Counted from the first letter of the stretch, positions 35,268 to 44,384 are shown. The stretch is DNA of 64,000 nucleotides from Saprospiraceae bacterium (GCA_019187225.1 JABAQQ010000020.1:1-64000); one strand, 5' to 3'. Notes: a model not told the origin generated them from the sequence alone. A program made the numbers and translations.

Positions 35268-35975
35268 ATGCCAGTAATAGACGTCCACAACGTCAGCAAA
35301 ATCTACAACCCGGAAACCATTCCGGTGTATGCCGTGAACAACGTCCACCTCCACCTGGAGCGGGGCGAATTCACGGCACTGGTCGGCCCTTCCGGTTCGG
35401 GCAAGACGACCCTGCTCAACATTATCGGTGGCCTCGATGCGCCGACGGAAGGACAGGTCGTCATCAACGGCACCGACATCACGCGCCTGACGCCCAACCA
35501 ATTGATCCAATTCCGCCTGCACAACATCGGTTTTGTGTTCCAATCCTTCAACCTGATCCCGGTGCTGACCGCCCGCGAGAATGTGGAATTTATCATGCTG
35601 CTGCAGGGCGCCCCGAAAGCCGAACGCGAACGCCGCGTGAACGAATTGATGGCTGCCGTGGGTCTCAGCGATAAAATGGACGTGCGGCCGGCTCAATTGT
35701 CCGGTGGACAACAACAACGCGTCGCCGTGGCCCGGGCGTTGGCGTCCAAACCCCAATTCATCCTCGCCGACGAACCCACCGCCAATCTCGATTCCCATTC
35801 CGCGACCAACCTGCTCGACATGATGGCGCAACTCAACCGCGACGAAGGCATGACCTTCATTTTTTCCACCCACGACGCCCGCGTCATCGAGCGCGCCCGT
35901 CGTGTGATCACATTGGTGGACGGAAGTATCGCGTCGGATACGGCAAGTGTGGATGTGGCGGCGGGACACAAGTAA
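35268..35975 (+). CDS. ABC transporter ATPase (LolD/MacB type)
   Basis: 235-residue ATPase: Walker A GPSGSGKTT at 40-48, Q-loop NIGFVFQSFNLIP, signature LSGGQQQRVAVARAL, Walker B FILADEPTANLDS, H-loop STHD. The length and motifs fit the LolD/MacB group that works with FtsX-type permeases, so it is the likely motor for the two permeases upstream. The start codon is fixed by the end of the tandem repeat; a change in repeat number would not shift the frame but would change the leader. Confidence 0.92.
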   Translation: MPVIDVHNVSKIYNPETIPVYAVNNVHLHLERGEFTALVGPSGSGKTTLLNIIGGLDAPTEGQVVINGTDITRLTPNQLIQFRLHNIGFVFQSFNLIPVLTARENVEFIMLLQGAPKAERERRVNELMAAVGLSDKMDVRPAQLSGGQQQRVAVARALASKPQFILADEPTANLDSHSATNLLDMMAQLNRDEGMTFIFSTHDARVIERARRVITLVDGSIASDTASVDVAAGHK

Positions 35976-36053
35976 TTAGATTGCGGATTGCGGATTGCGG
36001 AGCAAGCGCGGATGTGGCGTCTGGACACAAGTAAAAAGAGGTCATCTGAAATA

Positions 36054-36226
36054 GTAAAAACTTAGGCAGGAGCAGCGCCCCGAAAGATTTGTAGTGATTT
36101 ATAAACAAAATCCACTGTGGAGAGGCAGCGCCCCGAAACATATTCCGGGGCGCTGCCCCTCCACGAAATAATATCGGTCTTTCTGCTACAAATTTTTCGG
36201 GGCGCTGCCCCTGCCTAAGTTTTTAC
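36054..36226. repeat. Nested inverted repeats with GCAGCGCCCCG units
   Basis: Outer arms 36054-36094 and 36186-36226 are near-perfect inverted repeats (GTAAAAACTTAGGCAGG ... GATTTGTAG against its complement). Inside lies a second inverted pair (about 36117-36138 and 36142-36164). GCAGCGCCCCGAAA or its complement occurs four times. The rest of the gap between the ATPase and the DUF2267 gene holds two short direct repeats near 35960 and 36012 and no gene. Confidence 0.9.
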
Positions 36227-36340
36227 CTGAAATAAAATATAGAAATCAAAACGCCGGTTGACGAAAGTCATCTTCAAACCCGTCGTATATCCGCATTTTT
36301 GCTTGCGTAAATTTAAATACTCACCTCTCATCTCCTTCTT

Positions 36341-36781
36341 ATGGCACTCCATTTCAGCAAATACGTTCAGGACGGCGAACAATTCATCAAGGAAGTAGCG
36401 GTTGCAGCCGGCGACCCCGCCGATGTGGGCAAAGCAAGCCGGATGCTGCGCGCAGTGCTGCACGCTTTCCGAAACCGCCTGACCCCGTCCGAGTCCCTCC
36501 AGTTGATCTCCCAATTCCCCATGTTGATCAAAGCCATCTACGTGGACGGCTGGCGCATCAGCGACGAAGCCAAACGGCTGCGTACCTGGGGCGACTTCCT
36601 CGAAGCCGTGCGCGAAGAAGGCGGACGCGCCACCCTCAACGATTTTGTCACCGACCGCGAAGTGGAGCACGCCATTCATGCCGTATTCAAAGTGGTGAAA
36701 TCCCACGTGTCGGCAGGGGAGATCCGGGACATCGCAGCCACATTGCCGGAGGAGTTGCGGCCACTGTTGCGAAGTGAATAA
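36341..36781 (+). CDS. DUF2267 domain protein
   Basis: 146 residues, soluble and helical. DUF2267 hallmarks are the duplicated helical units, the first with KASRMLRAVLHAFRNRLTPSESLQLISQFP and the second with DREVEHAIHAVFKVVKSHVSAGEIRDIAATLPEELRPL (each listed in pieces along 32-61 and 105-142). Biochemical role unknown. It reads in the same direction as the HhH gene 108 bp downstream. Confidence 0.88.
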   Translation: MALHFSKYVQDGEQFIKEVAVAAGDPADVGKASRMLRAVLHAFRNRLTPSESLQLISQFPMLIKAIYVDGWRISDEAKRLRTWGDFLEAVREEGGRATLNDFVTDREVEHAIHAVFKVVKSHVSAGEIRDIAATLPEELRPLLRSE

Positions 36782-36889
36782 ATAAACACATAGACTCATA
36801 GCACACATAGTATATTTTGACATTTAATTTCATCCCAATAAAAAACACTATGTTTTCTATGTGTCTATGTGTTTGATAAATTCAATACT

Positions 36890-37780
36890 ATGTTTTTTTT
36901 CAAAAAAACGGCTACTAACGAAGAAATCGCGCGGGTGATGGACGACATCGCCGGCTTGCTCGAGATCCAGCACGCCAACCCGTTCAAGGTCAAGGCCTAC
37001 CGGACGGGGGCGAAATATGTGCGCGGGCGGGTCGAACCGGTTGCCGACCTGGTGAAATCCGGCGACGGCGAGGCGTTGCAAGCCCTGCCCGGCATCGGCG
37101 AAAGCTTAGCAGCCGTGATAGAAGAATACGTTAAAACGGGCAAATCGAAGTTGCTGCACCGCCTGAAAGGCAAAACCGCCCCGGAGGACTTGTTCGAGCA
37201 CGTGCCCGGTATCGGCCCCGAACTGGCTGAACGCATCGTCAGGGAATTGGACATCAAAACGCTCGAAGAACTCGAACAGGCCGCCCACGACGGACGGCTG
37301 GCAAAAGTAGAAGGATTCGGGCGGCGCCGGGTGGAAGCGATCCAAATGGGACTGGCGGGTATGTTGAGCGGTTTCGCCCGCCGCCGGATACAACGCCTGG
37401 CCCCGCCGAAGGAGGAAAAACACTCCGATGACTCAGAGCCGTCCATCGCCCAGGTACTCGAAGTAGACGCCGAATACCGCCGCAAAGCCGCTGCTGGCAA
37501 ACTCAAAATGATCACACCCAAACGATTCAATCCCCGCAACGAAGCGTGGCTGCCCGTGCTGCACACCGAACACGGCGACTGGTCGTACACAGCCTTATTC
37601 TCCAATACAGCCCGCGCTCACGAACTGGGCAAAACGCACGACTGGGTGGTCATTTTTTTTGAAAACAAAGGACACGAAGGACAGTGCACCGTCGTCACCG
37701 AAACCAGCGGCTCGCTCGAAGGAAAACGGGTGGTGCGGGGTCGGGAACCGGAATGCGGGGATTATTACCGGGGACATTGA
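36890..37780 (+). CDS. PolX-like helix-hairpin-helix DNA-binding protein
   Basis: About 296 residues. The N-terminal 170 residues match the 8-kDa and fingers part of family X polymerases: EEIARVMDDIAGLLEIQHAN, ALQALPGIGESLAAVIEEYV and EHVPGIGPELAERIVREL (helix-hairpin-helix motifs), then VEGFGRRRVEAIQ. There is no nucleotidyltransferase GS...DxD motif. The C-terminal 110 residues (KMITPKRFNPRNEAWLPVLHTEHGDWSYTALFSNTARAHELG in family pieces) belong to a domain I do not recognise. Start ATG 36890 is chosen; one at 36869 would add seven residues. It precedes a frameshifted PolX gene. Confidence 0.8.
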   Translation: MFFFKKTATNEEIARVMDDIAGLLEIQHANPFKVKAYRTGAKYVRGRVEPVADLVKSGDGEALQALPGIGESLAAVIEEYVKTGKSKLLHRLKGKTAPEDLFEHVPGIGPELAERIVRELDIKTLEELEQAAHDGRLAKVEGFGRRRVEAIQMGLAGMLSGFARRRIQRLAPPKEEKHSDDSEPSIAQVLEVDAEYRRKAAAGKLKMITPKRFNPRNEAWLPVLHTEHGDWSYTALFSNTARAHELGKTHDWVVIFFENKGHEGQCTVVTETSGSLEGKRVVRGREPECGDYYRGH

Positions 37781-37905
37781 CTATTGGACGTTGGACGTTG
37801 GACATTGGACATTGGACATTGGACGTTGGACGTTGGACGTTGGACGTTGGACGTTGGACATTGGACGTTGGACGTTGGACGTTGGACGTTGGACGTTGGA
37901 CGTTT
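37781..37905. repeat. One-armed GGACRTT heptamer array
   Basis: About 17 heptamers (GGACGTT and GGACATT) directly after the stop of the HhH gene. No complementary arm or core is present, so this is a partial or collapsed copy of the hairpin element. The remaining 114 bp to the PolX start are AT-rich without a gene. Confidence 0.9.
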
Positions 37906-38019
37906 AAAATTAATATATTATAAATTATGAATTTTATAATTTTTAAAAATGTTCAATGTACACTGATCAATGTACAATGTACAATATCCTGCATCCTGTA
38001 ATGATTAAACACTGGCACC

Positions 38020-39825
38020 ATGACACCCACCAACAGGACACTCGCAAGGATTTTCAAAGAAATGGGCGCCATCTACACCTTTACCGATGGCATCAACCGT
38101 TTCCGCGCGCTGGCTTATGAACGCGCGGCGCGGGTGCTCGGCAGCCTGGAAGACGACATTTCCCGTTACATCGAAAGCGACCGCCTTGAAGAAGTGCCCG
38201 GTATCGGCGAAAGCATCGCCGAAAAGATCAGGGAATACGTGACGACAGGCAAGATCGCCAAATACGAAGTACTCAAAACATCCGTGCCGCACGAATTGCT
38301 CGAAATGCTGGAAATCAAAGGGTTCGGGCCGCAATCGCTCAAAAGGATCCACGAAGAACTGGGCATCGAAACCAAAGAAGGCATTATTCGGGCATTGCAG
38401 GATGGCAGCATCGGCCACATGAAAGGCTTCGGCCAGAAAAAAGTGGCCAACATGATGAAGGGGCTGAAACTGCACAAAACCATCGAAGAAAGAATGCTGT
38501 TGTGGGATGCTCTCAACCTGGGCGAAAACGTCGTGGAACAATTGCGGCATCTGCGGGAAGTGAAACGGATCGAACTGGCGGGCAGTCTCCGGCGGGGCAA
38601 AGAAACCATCGGCGATATTGACATCCTCATCGCTGCCGACAATGCCACCGCAAAAAGATCATGGATGCGTTCGCCGCACTGCCGGAAATCAAAGAAGTGC
38701 TTCTCCGCGGCGACACCAAAGTGAGCGCCCTGCTCAAGGACAAGCTGCGACAGGTGGACATCCGCATCGTCCACGAGGACGAATGGGGCGCCGCGCTGCA
38801 ATATTTCACCGGCTCCAAAGAACACAACATCCATCTGCGCACCATCGCCAAAGACAAAGGACTGAAAATCAGCGAATACGGCTTGTTCCGCCTCGACAAC
38901 GACAAGCGGATCGCGGGGGCCGAAGAAAAGGATCTGTACAAGGCACTGGGCTTCGCCTGGATACCGCGAAGACCGGGGCGAACTCGAACTGGCCGCCAAA
39001 AACAAACTGCCCCGCCTCGTCACCCCCGACGACATCCGCGGCGACCTCCAGATGCACACCAAATGGTCGGACGGCATGCACACCATCGAAGAGGTGGCCC
39101 GCTACGCGAAGAAAAACCTGCCTTACGACTATATCGCCCTTACCGAGCACTCCAGGTCGGTGCGCATCGCCAACGGCATGGATGAAAAACAATTCCTGCG
39201 CCAATTGCAGGAAATCCGCGAAGTGAATGAAAAGTTGGGCGAAAACTTCATCAAACAAGGCGCAGAAGTAGACATCCATACGGACGGAACAATGGATCTG
39301 TCGGATGAACTGCTCGGCCAATTAGACATCGTCGTGGCGTCCATCCACACCGCCTTCAACCGCGACAATACAGACCGGCTCATCAAAGCCTGCGAAAACC
39401 CGTACGTGGCCATCATCGGCCACCCGACCGGACGACTGATCGGTTCGAGGGAAGCGTACCAGGTGGATATGCGGCGGGTGATTGAAGCGGCGAAGGAAAC
39501 GGGCACAGCGCTGGAGATCAACGCCCAACCCAACCGCATGGACCTTAACGACGAATGGGCCGCGCTCGCTCGCGAACAGGGAGTCAAACTCGTTATCAGC
39601 ACCGATATGCATCAGTTGTCCAACTTCCATTACATGAAACTCGGCGTCCTGATCGCCCGGCGGGCGTGGTGCACGGCAGATGATATTTTGAATACAGGAA
39701 AATGGAAAGAGGTGGAGGAGTTTGCCGAAAAGAAGCGGAAAGGAGCTAAGACAACCTCCCGGTTTCACAGATGCAGGTCGCCAATAGGTCAAGTTACACC
39801 ATTTCAAACAACAACTGATGGCTAA
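38020..39825 (+). pseudogene. polX: DNA polymerase X with PHP domain, frameshifted twice
   Basis: A bacterial family X repair polymerase of roughly 600 residues spread over two frames. Frame 1 (38020-38724) has the HhH part and the catalytic start IELAGSLRRGKETIGDIDIL. Near 38652-38656 the coding switches to a second frame (KIMDAFAALPEIKEVLLRG ... ALGFAWIP), consistent with loss of one A from an A-run. Near 38960-38966 it returns to the first frame (EDRGELELAAKNKLPRL) with about 11 bp missing from the expected WIPPELRED region. The PHP domain is intact (DLQMHTKWSDG, TEHS, TDMH). Either a real pseudogene or assembly errors; the two losses total 12 bp. Confidence 0.8.
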
Positions 39826-40438
39826 AACCGATTTCAAAAAAACGCAAAAAGCCTGGTATCAGCCCTCCGCTAAAAATGCCAGCCTCGTTACCCTGCCAAA
39901 GATGAATTTTCTGGTGGTGGACGGCGAAGGCGTTCCTCAAAATTCGGCTTCTTTTCAACAAGCCATTGAAGCTCTGTACGGCACAGCGTACACACTCAAA
40001 TTCATGTTCAAAGACCAACCCAAACCCGGCGGCTGGTTCGATTACGTTGTGCCCCCGTTGGAAGGTTTGTGGTGGATGGAAGGCGACAAACCTTTCGATA
40101 TGAAACACCCGGAGGATTGGCGCTGGACCCTGATGATCATGCTGCCGGATTTTTTCACACCGGCGATGGTGAACACCGCCATCGGGCAACTCCGGGAGAA
40201 AAAGAACCCGCCCGGACTTTCGCGGGTGCGCCTGGAAGCGTTTGAAGAAGGAAAGGCCGTGCAGATCATGCACATCGGCCCTTACGACCAGGAGGGGCCT
40301 TCCATCGCTAAAATGCACGCGTTTGCCGCGGAAAACGGTTTGGAAATTCACGGCAAACATCATGAAATTTATCTCAGCGACCCGAACCGTGCAGCGCCGG
40401 AAAAAATGAAAACGGTGCTGCGGCAAGCGGTTAAATAG
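39818..40438 (+). CDS. GyrI-like small-molecule-binding domain protein
   Basis: 206 residues of the GyrI-like / AraC effector-binding fold without a DNA-binding domain. Family features are the strand [36 protein letters not shown], and the end-region [22 protein letters not shown]. It overlaps the end of the PolX gene by 8 bp and precedes the ZIP gene by 8 bp. Ligand unknown. Confidence 0.85.
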   Translation: MAKTDFKKTQKAWYQPSAKNASLVTLPKMNFLVVDGEGVPQNSASFQQAIEALYGTAYTLKFMFKDQPKPGGWFDYVVPPLEGLWWMEGDKPFDMKHPEDWRWTLMIMLPDFFTPAMVNTAIGQLREKKNPPGLSRVRLEAFEEGKAVQIMHIGPYDQEGPSIAKMHAFAAENGLEIHGKHHEIYLSDPNRAAPEKMKTVLRQAVK

Positions 40439-40445
40439 AGTACCT

Positions 40446-41270
40446 ATGACCGATATCATTGACTTCATTTCCCGGTTCCACCCGGCTACCCAGGCATTTT
40501 TTGCTACTTTGTTCACCTGGAGCGTGACGGCGCTGGGCGCAGCTCTGGTATTCTTTTTCAAAACGATCAACCAGCGGGTACTCGATGCCATGATGGGCTT
40601 CGCTGCAGGCGTGATGATCGCGGCCAGTTTCTGGTCGCTGCTGGCGCCCGCCATCGAAATGAGCGCGGAAACGAGCAGTCTGCCCGAATGGGGGCCCGCC
40701 CTGATCGGCTTTCTGGCAGGCGGCCTGTTCCTGTCGGCAGTGGACAAAATTTTGCCGCACCTCCACCCCGATCTGGCCATCGAACAGGCGGAAGGCATCT
40801 CGACCAAATGGCGCAGGAGCGTGTTGCTGGTGCTCGCCATCACCCTGCACAACATTCCGGAAGGACTGGCGGTTGGCGTCGCCTTCGGCGCGGTGGTGTA
40901 CGGTTTACCCGCCGCCTCCATCGGCGCCGCTGTCGCGCTGGCCATCGGCATCGGTTTGCAGAATTTTCCCGAAGGCACCGCCGTATCGGTGCCGCTGCGC
41001 CGCGAAGGTATGTCGCGCCGCAAAGCGTTTTGGTACGGCCAGCTTTCCGGCGCCGTCGAACCGGTTTTCGGCGTACTGGGCGCTATTGCAGTACTGTCCA
41101 TGAAACCTGTATTACCTTACGCGCTCTCTTTCGCCGCCGGCGCCATGATCTTCGTGGTGGTGGAAGAACTCATCCCCGAATCACAGCGGGCCGGCAATAC
41201 CGACCTTGCCACACTCGCCACCCTGCTGGGTTTCAGCGTGATGATGGTGCTGGATGTGTCGCTGGGATGA
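40446..41270 (+). CDS. ZIP-family metal transporter
   Basis: 274 residues with eight predicted membrane helices. The metal-binding helix 4 carries [15 protein letters not shown] and helix 5 carries [13 protein letters not shown], with EELIPES near the end. ZIP proteins bring Zn2+, Fe2+ or related cations into the cytoplasm, some members acting in the other direction. Substrate cannot be read from sequence. Its gene follows the GyrI-like gene closely. Confidence 0.92.
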   Translation: MTDIIDFISRFHPATQAFFATLFTWSVTALGAALVFFFKTINQRVLDAMMGFAAGVMIAASFWSLLAPAIEMSAETSSLPEWGPALIGFLAGGLFLSAVDKILPHLHPDLAIEQAEGISTKWRRSVLLVLAITLHNIPEGLAVGVAFGAVVYGLPAASIGAAVALAIGIGLQNFPEGTAVSVPLRREGMSRRKAFWYGQLSGAVEPVFGVLGAIAVLSMKPVLPYALSFAAGAMIFVVVEELIPESQRAGNTDLATLATLLGFSVMMVLDVSLG

Positions 41271-41344
41271 GTTATGAGTTATGAGTTATGTATGATGAAT
41301 GATGAAAAAAAACAAACTTGCACCAACCGAACACTATCATCGCA

Positions 41345-41507
41345 TTCCCGTCTACCATCTACCTTCCGCCGTCTACCTTCTACCATCCACCGTCAACCGT
41401 CTACCGTCTACCATCTACCGTCTACCCTCCACCGTCTACCCTCCACCGTCTACCATCCACCGTCTACCATCCACCGTCCACCATCCACCGTCCACCGTCC
41501 ACCGTCC
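41345..41507. repeat. Seven-bp tandem repeat running into the glucokinase start
   Basis: About 22 copies of ACCRTCY (mostly ACCGTCT, ACCGTCC, ACCATCC) fill the region up to the ATG at 41508. All three forward frames are open through it, so the glucokinase frame continues upstream as a Pro/Ser/Thr-rich stretch to 41274. Whether any of this is translated is unclear. Confidence 0.92.
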
Positions 41508-42524
41508 ATGCCAATCCTTCCCATCGCATTTCCGAAACGCCCTCCCCTGCCCGACGGCGCCCAACTGCTCGCCGCCGACGCGGGCGGCACCAAAACCCAC
41601 CTGGCGCTGTTCGAACTGCGCAACGGGACGCCGGTCATTGTCAAAGAAGCGGTATATCCTTCCCGGCAATTCGGCTCGCTGGCGGAGATCATCCGTCAAT
41701 TTCACAGCGCCGCTACCCTGCCCGCACGGCTGAGCATCGCTTTCGCCGGGCCGGTGCAACAGGGCAAAGCCAAAGCCACCAACCTTGAATGGAGCGTGGA
41801 TGTCGAAGAACTGAGCGCAACGCTGGGTATTCCGGAGGTTTTTCTGATCAACGACCTCGAAGCGGCGGCTTACGGACTGGCGGCTTTGAAAAAAGAAGAC
41901 TTGGTGACGATTTATGCCGGCAAAACGCCTTCGGAAGGCAACGCGGCCATCATCGCCCCCGGCACCGGTCTGGGCGAGGGCGGACTCTTCTGGGACGGCA
42001 GCGCCCTGCGTCCTTTCGCCACCGAAGGCGGACACTCGGACTTCGCCCCGCGCAATGATCTCGACTGCGAATTATTTCTGTATTTGCAGCAGCAATTCGG
42101 CCACGTGAGCTGGGAACGGGTGATAACGGGGCCCGGCATACACCATATCTACCGCTTTTTGCTGGACGTCAAAGAATGGCAGGAACCCGCCGGCATGCGC
42201 GAAAAACTCAAAGACCACGACCCCGCAGCGGCCATCAGCCTCGGCGCGCAGGAAGGTTGCCCGGTTTGCGTGGAAACACTTCGCCTGTTCGCAAAATACC
42301 TGGCGGTGGAAGCCGCCAACCTCGCCCTGAAACTGAAAGCCACCGGCGGCATTTTTATCGGCGGCGGCGTGCCGCCGAAGGTCTGGAACAGCGACCTGCA
42401 GGCGGTTTTTCTGGAACACTTTTTCGAGGTGGGCCGGCTGAGACCGCTGATCGAAGCGGTGCCGGTGCGGCTGGTGGTGAATGAGAAGCTGGCGTTGTTG
42501 GGGGCGGGGTGGTATGGGGTATAA
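41508..42524 (+). CDS. glk: Glucokinase
   Basis: 338 residues of the Glk (COG0837) family, phosphorylating glucose with ATP. Phosphate-binding loop AADAGGTKTHLALFE (22-36), LEWSVDVEEL, catalytic FLINDLEAAAYGL, IAPGTGLGEGGLFWDG and the sugar-binding EGGHSDFAP. The start chosen is the ATG at 41508, immediately after the heptamer array, because upstream codons are only repeat. A Bro-N/DinD-like fragment begins directly after its stop. Confidence 0.93.
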   Translation: MPILPIAFPKRPPLPDGAQLLAADAGGTKTHLALFELRNGTPVIVKEAVYPSRQFGSLAEIIRQFHSAATLPARLSIAFAGPVQQGKAKATNLEWSVDVEELSATLGIPEVFLINDLEAAAYGLAALKKEDLVTIYAGKTPSEGNAAIIAPGTGLGEGGLFWDGSALRPFATEGGHSDFAPRNDLDCELFLYLQQQFGHVSWERVITGPGIHHIYRFLLDVKEWQEPAGMREKLKDHDPAAAISLGAQEGCPVCVETLRLFAKYLAVEAANLALKLKATGGIFIGGGVPPKVWNSDLQAVFLEHFFEVGRLRPLIEAVPVRLVVNEKLALLGAGWYGV

Positions 42525-42932
42525 TGGTATTTTTCGGTGGTGGATATCATTCAGGTGTTGATTCAACAACCTGATTTTCAAGCAGCACGCAAATATTGGA
42601 ACAAGATGAAAGAACGGCTTGGTAAAGAAGGAAGTGAAACGGTGACAAAATGTCACCAGTTGAAATTGCCAGCGGAGGACGGCAAAATGCGCCTCACCGA
42701 TGTAGCCGACGTAGAGACGCTGCTACGGCTGGTTCAATCTGTCCCCAGCCCCAAAGCCGAGCCAATAAAACTTTGGTTGGCAAAAGTCGGCTATGAACGA
42801 ATGCAGGAAATGGCAGATCCCGAGCGATCGTTGGACCGGGCGCGTGAAAACTGGAAGAAATACGGCCGCAGCGAAAAATGGATTCAGCAGCGCATGATGG
42901 GACAGGAGACCCGCAACATATTTTTCCCCTGA
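42525..42932 (+). pseudogene. Truncated Bro-N/DinD-like gene fragment
   Basis: Codons from 42525 read WYFSVVDIIQVL and continue KYWNKMKERLGKEGSETVTKCHQLK and VQSVPSPKAEPIKLWLAKVGYERMQE, the hallmark of Bro-N/DinD-type phage and DNA-damage-induced proteins. The family normally starts about 20 residues earlier and continues well past RNIFFP; here the 5' end is missing (similarity begins at the codon following the glucokinase stop) and the 3' end is cut. A GTG at 42537 could start a 131-residue product, but a remnant is more likely. Confidence 0.75.
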
Positions 42933-42947
42933 TACGAAAACATTTAA

Positions 42948-43147
42948 GACCCCGAAGGGGTCGAATTTGAATAGCCCGGCGTTTCACGCCGGGTATTCGT
43001 GATGTCGGATCGTTTCACAACCGCAAAGCGGTTGAATTTGAGGAAGTTATTTGCCGGACATTCAACCGCTTCGCGGTTGCGTCACATGGTTTGGGACCCC
43101 GACCCGGCATTTCAGGCCGGGTTATTCAAATTTGACCCCTTCGGGGT
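42948..43147. repeat. Six-hairpin concentric palindrome
   Basis: Three layers share one centre near 43048. Outer: GACCCCGAAGGGGTC (42948-42962) and GACCCCTTCGGGGTC (43133-43147). Middle: CCCGGCGTTTCACGCCGGG (42975-42993) and CCCGGCATTTCAGGCCGGG (43103-43121). Inner: CAACCGCAAAGCGGTTG (43018-43034) and CAACCGCTTCGCGGTTG (43063-43079). Every piece is itself palindromic and also pairs with its partner. From 43148 to 43484 I see no gene; the segment is AT-rich. Confidence 0.93.
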
Positions 43148-43484
43148 CTCTGGTGTAGATACATGAAGAAAAAGCGATTCAATTTACAGATCATGGGGAA
43201 ATGGGGTTGGCTTGAGGTTAAAATACTGATTTACAACAACCTGCGTTAAATAACCAAAACTTTATCGTTCCTTAAATCCGGGATAATGCATGTTTATTTT
43301 TCAGAAAACATTGATCCGGGCGGAACATTCGTTAAAGTGATTATACTTGCATGAAGAATCCTCCGCGTCTCCTCCTTATTCTTACCACTTCAAAACGTTT
43401 GGTTTTGGGAAGTGTCCTGAGCCCGCAAGGGCACCAACAATCAAAATTTGGGGTTTCCATATTGATTTTAAAATAATAAAATAA

Positions 43485-44384
43485 ATGTTTAACAAAGGAG
43501 AAATTGTTCGTCGTTCAGAACTTCATGACAAGTTTGGTGGAAGTCGCCAAGGAGGAATTGCTAATTGTGCAAGATATCCTTATATTTTCATTTTCTCTTC
43601 TCATTCTGGAAAAGGGCATGGTTATGATGATGGTTGGGATGAAGATGGAAACTTTTGTTATACAGGAGAAGGACAATTAGGTGACATGAAATTTACAAAA
43701 GGGAATCTTGCGCTTCGAGACCATATTAAAAATCAAAAAAGAGTATTTTTATTTACGTTTTATAAAAAGGGGGCCTGGAAATATATTACTGAACTTGAAC
43801 TATTTAAAGACCCATTTGAATTTAAAACTATAGATAAAAACAATGATTATAGAAAAGGAATAAAATTTGTCTTTAAATCGCTTACTCCAATATCTTATCT
43901 GAATCAAGAGAGTCAGATAAATATTTTAGAAGAATATACAACGAAGTATCAACCGATTCGGAACAAGCCTAATGAAACAGAAAGAAACGGATTGGTAAAC
44001 TCGCGGGTTGGCCAAGGGTGGTATCGCCTAAATATACTATCCAGATGGGATAATAAATGTGCCGTAACGGGGTGTAATATTCCTAATATATTGATTGCAT
44101 CCCATATTGTACCTTGGAACCAAGCAACTGACGAAGAGCGGCTTGATATTGAAAATGGAATATTGCTCGCTCCTCATATCGATGCATTATTTGACAAACA
44201 CTTAATATCCTTTAACGATGATGGAAAAATTATTATCTCACATAGAATAATCCCCGAACTACATTCTATTCTCTGTATTAATTCAGAAATGAAAATTTAT
44301 GACCTTTCTGAAAAAAACAAAGAGTACTTAAAAAGGCATAGGGAAGTTTTTCACTCAAATAATAGTATAGAAAATCGGCAGTAG
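43485..44384 (+). CDS. Probable type IV restriction endonuclease (SRA-like plus HNH)
   Basis: 299 residues. The N-terminal half (about 1-130) resembles the SRA-like base-flipping domain of ScoMcrA-type enzymes (GSRQGGIANCARYPYIFIF, SHSGKGHGYDDGW, YTGEGQLGDM). The C-terminal half is an HNH nuclease with zinc-type cysteines C192 and C197 (CAVTGC) and catalytic H207, N224 and H231 (ASHIVPW, NGILLAPHIDALFD). Such enzymes cut DNA carrying modified cytosines. It has no methyltransferase partner, as expected for type IV. The gene is markedly AT-rich and sits among remnants, indicating transfer. Confidence 0.82.
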   Translation: MFNKGEIVRRSELHDKFGGSRQGGIANCARYPYIFIFSSHSGKGHGYDDGWDEDGNFCYTGEGQLGDMKFTKGNLALRDHIKNQKRVFLFTFYKKGAWKYITELELFKDPFEFKTIDKNNDYRKGIKFVFKSLTPISYLNQESQINILEEYTTKYQPIRNKPNETERNGLVNSRVGQGWYRLNILSRWDNKCAVTGCNIPNILIASHIVPWNQATDEERLDIENGILLAPHIDALFDKHLISFNDDGKIIISHRIIPELHSILCINSEMKIYDLSEKNKEYLKRHREVFHSNNSIENRQ

